From G965247775 sp965247775 (lineage in GTDB: Bacteria; Chloroflexota; Dehalococcoidia; Bin125): 64,000 nt of DNA. Location of the stretch: NCBI GenBank assembly GCA_965247775.1, contig OZ252031.1, forward strand, positions 2,717,975-2,781,974. Direction: 5' to 3'. A program made the position numbers and the translations under genes. Positions 61,515 to 64,000 of this stretch are shown piece by piece. The notes under the pieces were generated by a model, which made no database searches, was not told the origin of the DNA, and saw only the letters and a program-made list of their open reading frames with translations. Position 1 is the stretch's first letter. Each line of letters starts with the position of its first letter.

Positions 61515-62779
61515 GGGAAGACGCCTCGGAAGTGCATGGCGTCGACGACGCGCTGCACGCCGATGATGTTGGCCGCGTCCCGCAGGCGGATCTCGCGCAA
61601 CGCAGCCGTGTCCCAGACCTCGGCGAAGGCGCGGCGCATGATCCGCGCCAGGCGGCGGTTGACCTCGTCCTCCTCCCAGAAGAACGACTGCAGATCCTGG
61701 ACCCACTCCATGTACGACACGGTCACGCCGCCGGCGTTGGCGAGCACGTCCGGCACGATGGTGCGCCCGTTGCCGAGCAGGATGCGCTCGGCCTCCGGCG
61801 TGGTGGGGCCGTTGGCCGCCTCGACGATCACCTGCGCCTTGATGCGGTCCGCGTTGGCGGGCACGATGACCTCTTCGATGGCAGCCGGGATCAGGTAGTC
61901 GCAGTCCAGCTCCAGTATGTCCGCGTTACTGACGCGGTCCGCCCCCGGGGGTTCGGCCACGATCTGCCCATGCTGGTTGCAGCCGTCGATCAGGCCGCCC
62001 ACATCCAGGCCCTGGCCGTTGTAGTAGCCACCGCCGGCGTCGGAGACCGCGATCACGCGCGCGCCCGCTTCCGCCAGGAGGCGCGCGGTCACGCTGCCCA
62101 CGTTGCCGAAGCCCTGCACGACCACCCGCAGGTCCTCCAGGCGGTCGCCGCGGCGCTTGGCCAGCTCTTCTGTGCAGAAGAGGACGCCGCGGCCGGTGGC
62201 CTCGGCGCGCCCCTCGCTGCCGCCGACCGCGACCGGCTTGCCGGTGACGACGGCGGGCACCGTGTGGCCGTGGCCCATGGAATAGGTATCCATCATCCAG
62301 GCCATCACGCGGGCGTTGGTGCCCATGTCCGGGGCGGGGATGTCGCGGTCGGGGCCGATGATCGGCTCCAGCTCGGAGATAAAGCGGCGGCTGAGATTCT
62401 CCAGCTCGCAATCGCTCAGGGTGGCGGGCTCCACCATGACGCCGCCCTTAGCCCCGCCGTAGGGCAAGTTAACGATGGCGCACTTCCAGGTCATCCACAT
62501 GGAGAGGGCCCGGATCTCATCGAGGGAGACGGACGGCGAGTAGCGGATGCCGCCCTTGTAGGGCCCGCGGGCGTCGTTGTGCTGGACGCGGTAGCCCGTG
62601 AACGAGCGCACGCTGCCGTCGTCCATCTCCACGGGGAAGTGCACCGTGAACTCCCGGCGGGGCAGGCGCAGGCTCGCCAGCACACCCTCGTCCAGGTGCA
62701 AGTGCGCGGCCGCCGCCTCCAACTGCTCGACCGCCGAGTGGTAGGGATTGGGTTCCGTCGCCTGTTCGATCGTCGTCAC
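61511..62779 (-). CDS. Glu/Leu/Phe/Val dehydrogenase (glutamate dehydrogenase)
   Basis: A 422-residue amino-acid dehydrogenase that interconverts glutamate and 2-oxoglutarate. Substrate domain: YRVQHNDARGPYKGGIRYSP, WKCAIVNLPYGGAKGGV with the catalytic Lys, DIPAPDMGT. The nucleotide domain has VVVQGFGNVGSVTARLLAEAGARVIAVSD (Rossmann GxGxxG) and LIPAAIEEVI, AANGPTTPEAERIL. Length fits hexameric bacterial and archaeal GDHs. GTG start at 62779. Coenzyme preference cannot be told from what is visible. Confidence 0.94.
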   Translation of the reverse strand: MTTIEQATEPNPYHSAVEQLEAAAAHLHLDEGVLASLRLPRREFTVHFPVEMDDGSVRSFTGYRVQHNDARGPYKGGIRYSPSVSLDEIRALSMWMTWKCAIVNLPYGGAKGGVMVEPATLSDCELENLSRRFISELEPIIGPDRDIPAPDMGTNARVMAWMMDTYSMGHGHTVPAVVTGKPVAVGGSEGRAEATGRGVLFCTEELAKRRGDRLEDLRVVVQGFGNVGSVTARLLAEAGARVIAVSDAGGGYYNGQGLDVGGLIDGCNQHGQIVAEPPGADRVSNADILELDCDYLIPAAIEEVIVPANADRIKAQVIVEAANGPTTPEAERILLGNGRTIVPDVLANAGGVTVSYMEWVQDLQSFFWEEDEVNRRLARIMRRAFAEVWDTAALREIRLRDAANIIGVQRVVDAMHFRGVFP

Positions 62780-62865
62780 GTGCGCTTCGCTTTCGCGGGC
62801 GAGGATCTCCCCTCCCCTACGGTACGACGCATGACGGCCCCGCGGTTGGCCGCCGCCGGACGGCG

Positions 62866-64000
62866 TCAGAGGTGGAGGGCCTCGCGGAACGGTTCCTCGG
62901 CCTCGAAGGGTCCCACCACCGCCAGGTGCAGCGCCTCGTCGGTGATCAGGCCGGCGGCCAGCCGCACCAGCTCTTCGGCCGGCACGGCCTGGATCTTGGT
63001 CACGACCTCCTCCACGCTGCGCGTGCGGTCGAGCAGCAGCGCTTGGCCGCCGTACCAGGAGGAGACGGCGCGGGTATCTTCCATGCTGAGCTGCATGCGC
63101 CCTTTGAGGTACTCCCGCACCTTGGAGAGTTCGGCCGGGGGCACCCCCTCCCGCAGCCGTCCCAACTCCTCCAACGCGGCCGCCAGCGCCGCCAGCGCGT
63201 TGTCCGGGTCCACGCCCAGGTAGATCGCCAGGCTGCCGGTATCGCGCAGGTTGCTGGCGTAGGCGTGGACATCGTAGGCGAGGGCGCGTTCCTCGCGCAG
63301 GGAGACGAAGAGTCGGCTGCTCATGCCGTCACCGAGGACGGCGGTGAGCAGACTGAGGGCGTAGCGGTCCGGGTCGTCGGCGGCGACGCCGGGGAGTCCG
63401 ATCATCAGGTGCGACTGCTCAGAGGGCTTGGCGTGCAAGCGCACGCGCGGCGCGCCCGCCTGCGGCGGACGGTAGCTGTCGGGCGGACCAGGGGCGCCGT
63501 GCTCCCAGGCGGCCGTGAAGCGCTCGACCGCCGCGGTGGCGGCGTCGGGATCGATCGCTCCGGCGATGGAGACGAGCGCGTTGTGGGGGGCGTACTGGGC
63601 GTGCCGGTAGGCGACGGCGCGATCGCGCGGGATGGCGCGGACGGTCTCGGGCGTGCCGGCCACGTCCCGGCCCAGGGCCTGCCCCGGCCAGAGGAGGGCG
63701 TCCAGCACGACCTCTGCCAACTGGCCGGGGTTGTCCTCCACCATCGCCAGCTCTTCCAGGATGACGTCGCGCTCCTTCTCCAGCTCGGCCGGGTCGAAGA
63801 GGGGCCGCAGGACGATGTCCGCCAGGACCTCCAAGGCCAGGTCCACGTGGTCGCTGGGAACCTTGGCGTAGTAGACGGTGAACTCCCGGTCGGTGCCGGC
63901 GTTGAGGACCCCGCCGACGCCCTCGATCACGGCGGAGATCTCGGGCGCCGTGGGCCAGCGGGCGGAGCCCTTGAAGCAGCAGTGCTCCACCAGGTGGGAG
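62866..64000 (-). CDS. M16 family zinc peptidase, 5' end outside window
   Basis: At least 378 residues of a second M16 peptidase, running off the window edge. The zinc motif HLVEH lies at the very edge (bases 63982-63996), followed by CCFKGSARWPTAPEISAVIEGVGGVLNAGTDREFTVYYAKV and EKERDVILEELAMVEDNP, which holds the third ligand Glu. The C-terminal half has SRLFVSLREERALAYDV. It is related to the peptidase at 1787-3097 but diverged. The N-terminal about 60 residues are missing from view. Confidence 0.92.
   Translation of the reverse strand, partial: SHLVEHCCFKGSARWPTAPEISAVIEGVGGVLNAGTDREFTVYYAKVPSDHVDLALEVLADIVLRPLFDPAELEKERDVILEELAMVEDNPGQLAEVVLDALLWPGQALGRDVAGTPETVRAIPRDRAVAYRHAQYAPHNALVSIAGAIDPDAATAAVERFTAAWEHGAPGPPDSYRPPQAGAPRVRLHAKPSEQSHLMIGLPGVAADDPDRYALSLLTAVLGDGMSSRLFVSLREERALAYDVHAYASNLRDTGSLAIYLGVDPDNALAALAAALEELGRLREGVPPAELSKVREYLKGRMQLSMEDTRAVSSWYGGQALLLDRTRSVEEVVTKIQAVPAEELVRLAAGLITDEALHLAVVGPFEAEEPFREALHL

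Overview
This 64 kb window is a gene-dense, GC-rich bacterial chromosome segment with roughly 67 protein genes and three tRNA genes. Most junctions are short or overlapping, GTG starts are frequent, and there is no integrase, transposase, phage gene or CRISPR array. Gene content is almost entirely housekeeping. The hrcA-grpE-dnaK-dnaJ-prmA-rsmE order, a Ycf45/R3H ATPase beside tmk, a PIN-TRAM protein heading ispD-ispF-cysE-cysS, and a MoxR-DUF58-transglutaminase set fit a high-GC member of Chloroflexota best. A deep-branching Actinomycetota is the second choice. This placement is inference; no rRNA gene is present to settle it.

Layout. 1-3.1 kb (minus): an M16 peptidase followed by two CitE-family proteins, one degenerate, and the start of another gene. 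3.2-8.9 kb (plus): a C39-like hypothetical, a MoaD/ThiS-like protein, pyrG, a membrane protein, a transaldolase and rho. 8.9-10.8 kb (minus): two adjacent apparent pseudo-enzymes, a metallo-beta-lactamase fold protein without its zinc motif and a ketosynthase-like protein without its catalytic triad. 10.8-17.4 kb (plus): a complete CIRCE-controlled heat-shock operon. 17.4-19.8 kb (minus): tandem M23 lipoproteins. 19.9-24.9 kb (plus): moxR-DUF58-transglutaminase. 24.9-31.1 kb (minus): a DUF2007-like protein, dnaE, lysC and thrB.

31.3-32.5 kb holds a frameshifted thiolase. 32.5-37.3 kb (minus) holds tmk, the R3H ATPase, a GNAT-like protein and the pyridoxal-phosphate synthase pair pdxS-pdxT. 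37.4-42.5 kb (plus) holds a PfkB kinase, a phosphoesterase, UspA, two TrkA-type proteins, pheA and mutM. HNH and CvpA proteins (minus) precede larB-larC (plus). 45.7-53.6 kb (minus) is a long information-processing operon: tRNA-Thr/Tyr/Thr, tuf, rpmG, secE, nusG, rplK, rplA, rplJ and rplL, then LysM, membrane and radC genes. 53.6-58.1 kb (minus) is PIN-TRAM, ispD, ispF, cysE and cysS. The right end has a radical SAM protein, two DinB-fold proteins, a glutamate dehydrogenase and a second M16 peptidase cut by the window edge.

I found no clear undescribed multi-gene system. The signals most worth attention are: the paired pseudo-enzymes beside the heat-shock promoter; a transglutaminase with Tyr at the catalytic Cys position; four convergent gene pairs that share a CTAG palindrome as both stop codons; a recurrent TTG-type -35, 18-bp spacer and TAnnnT promoter pattern; low-complexity extensions on the neighbouring SecE, NusG and L10; and a promoter inside the C-terminal tail of the MoaD-like gene.
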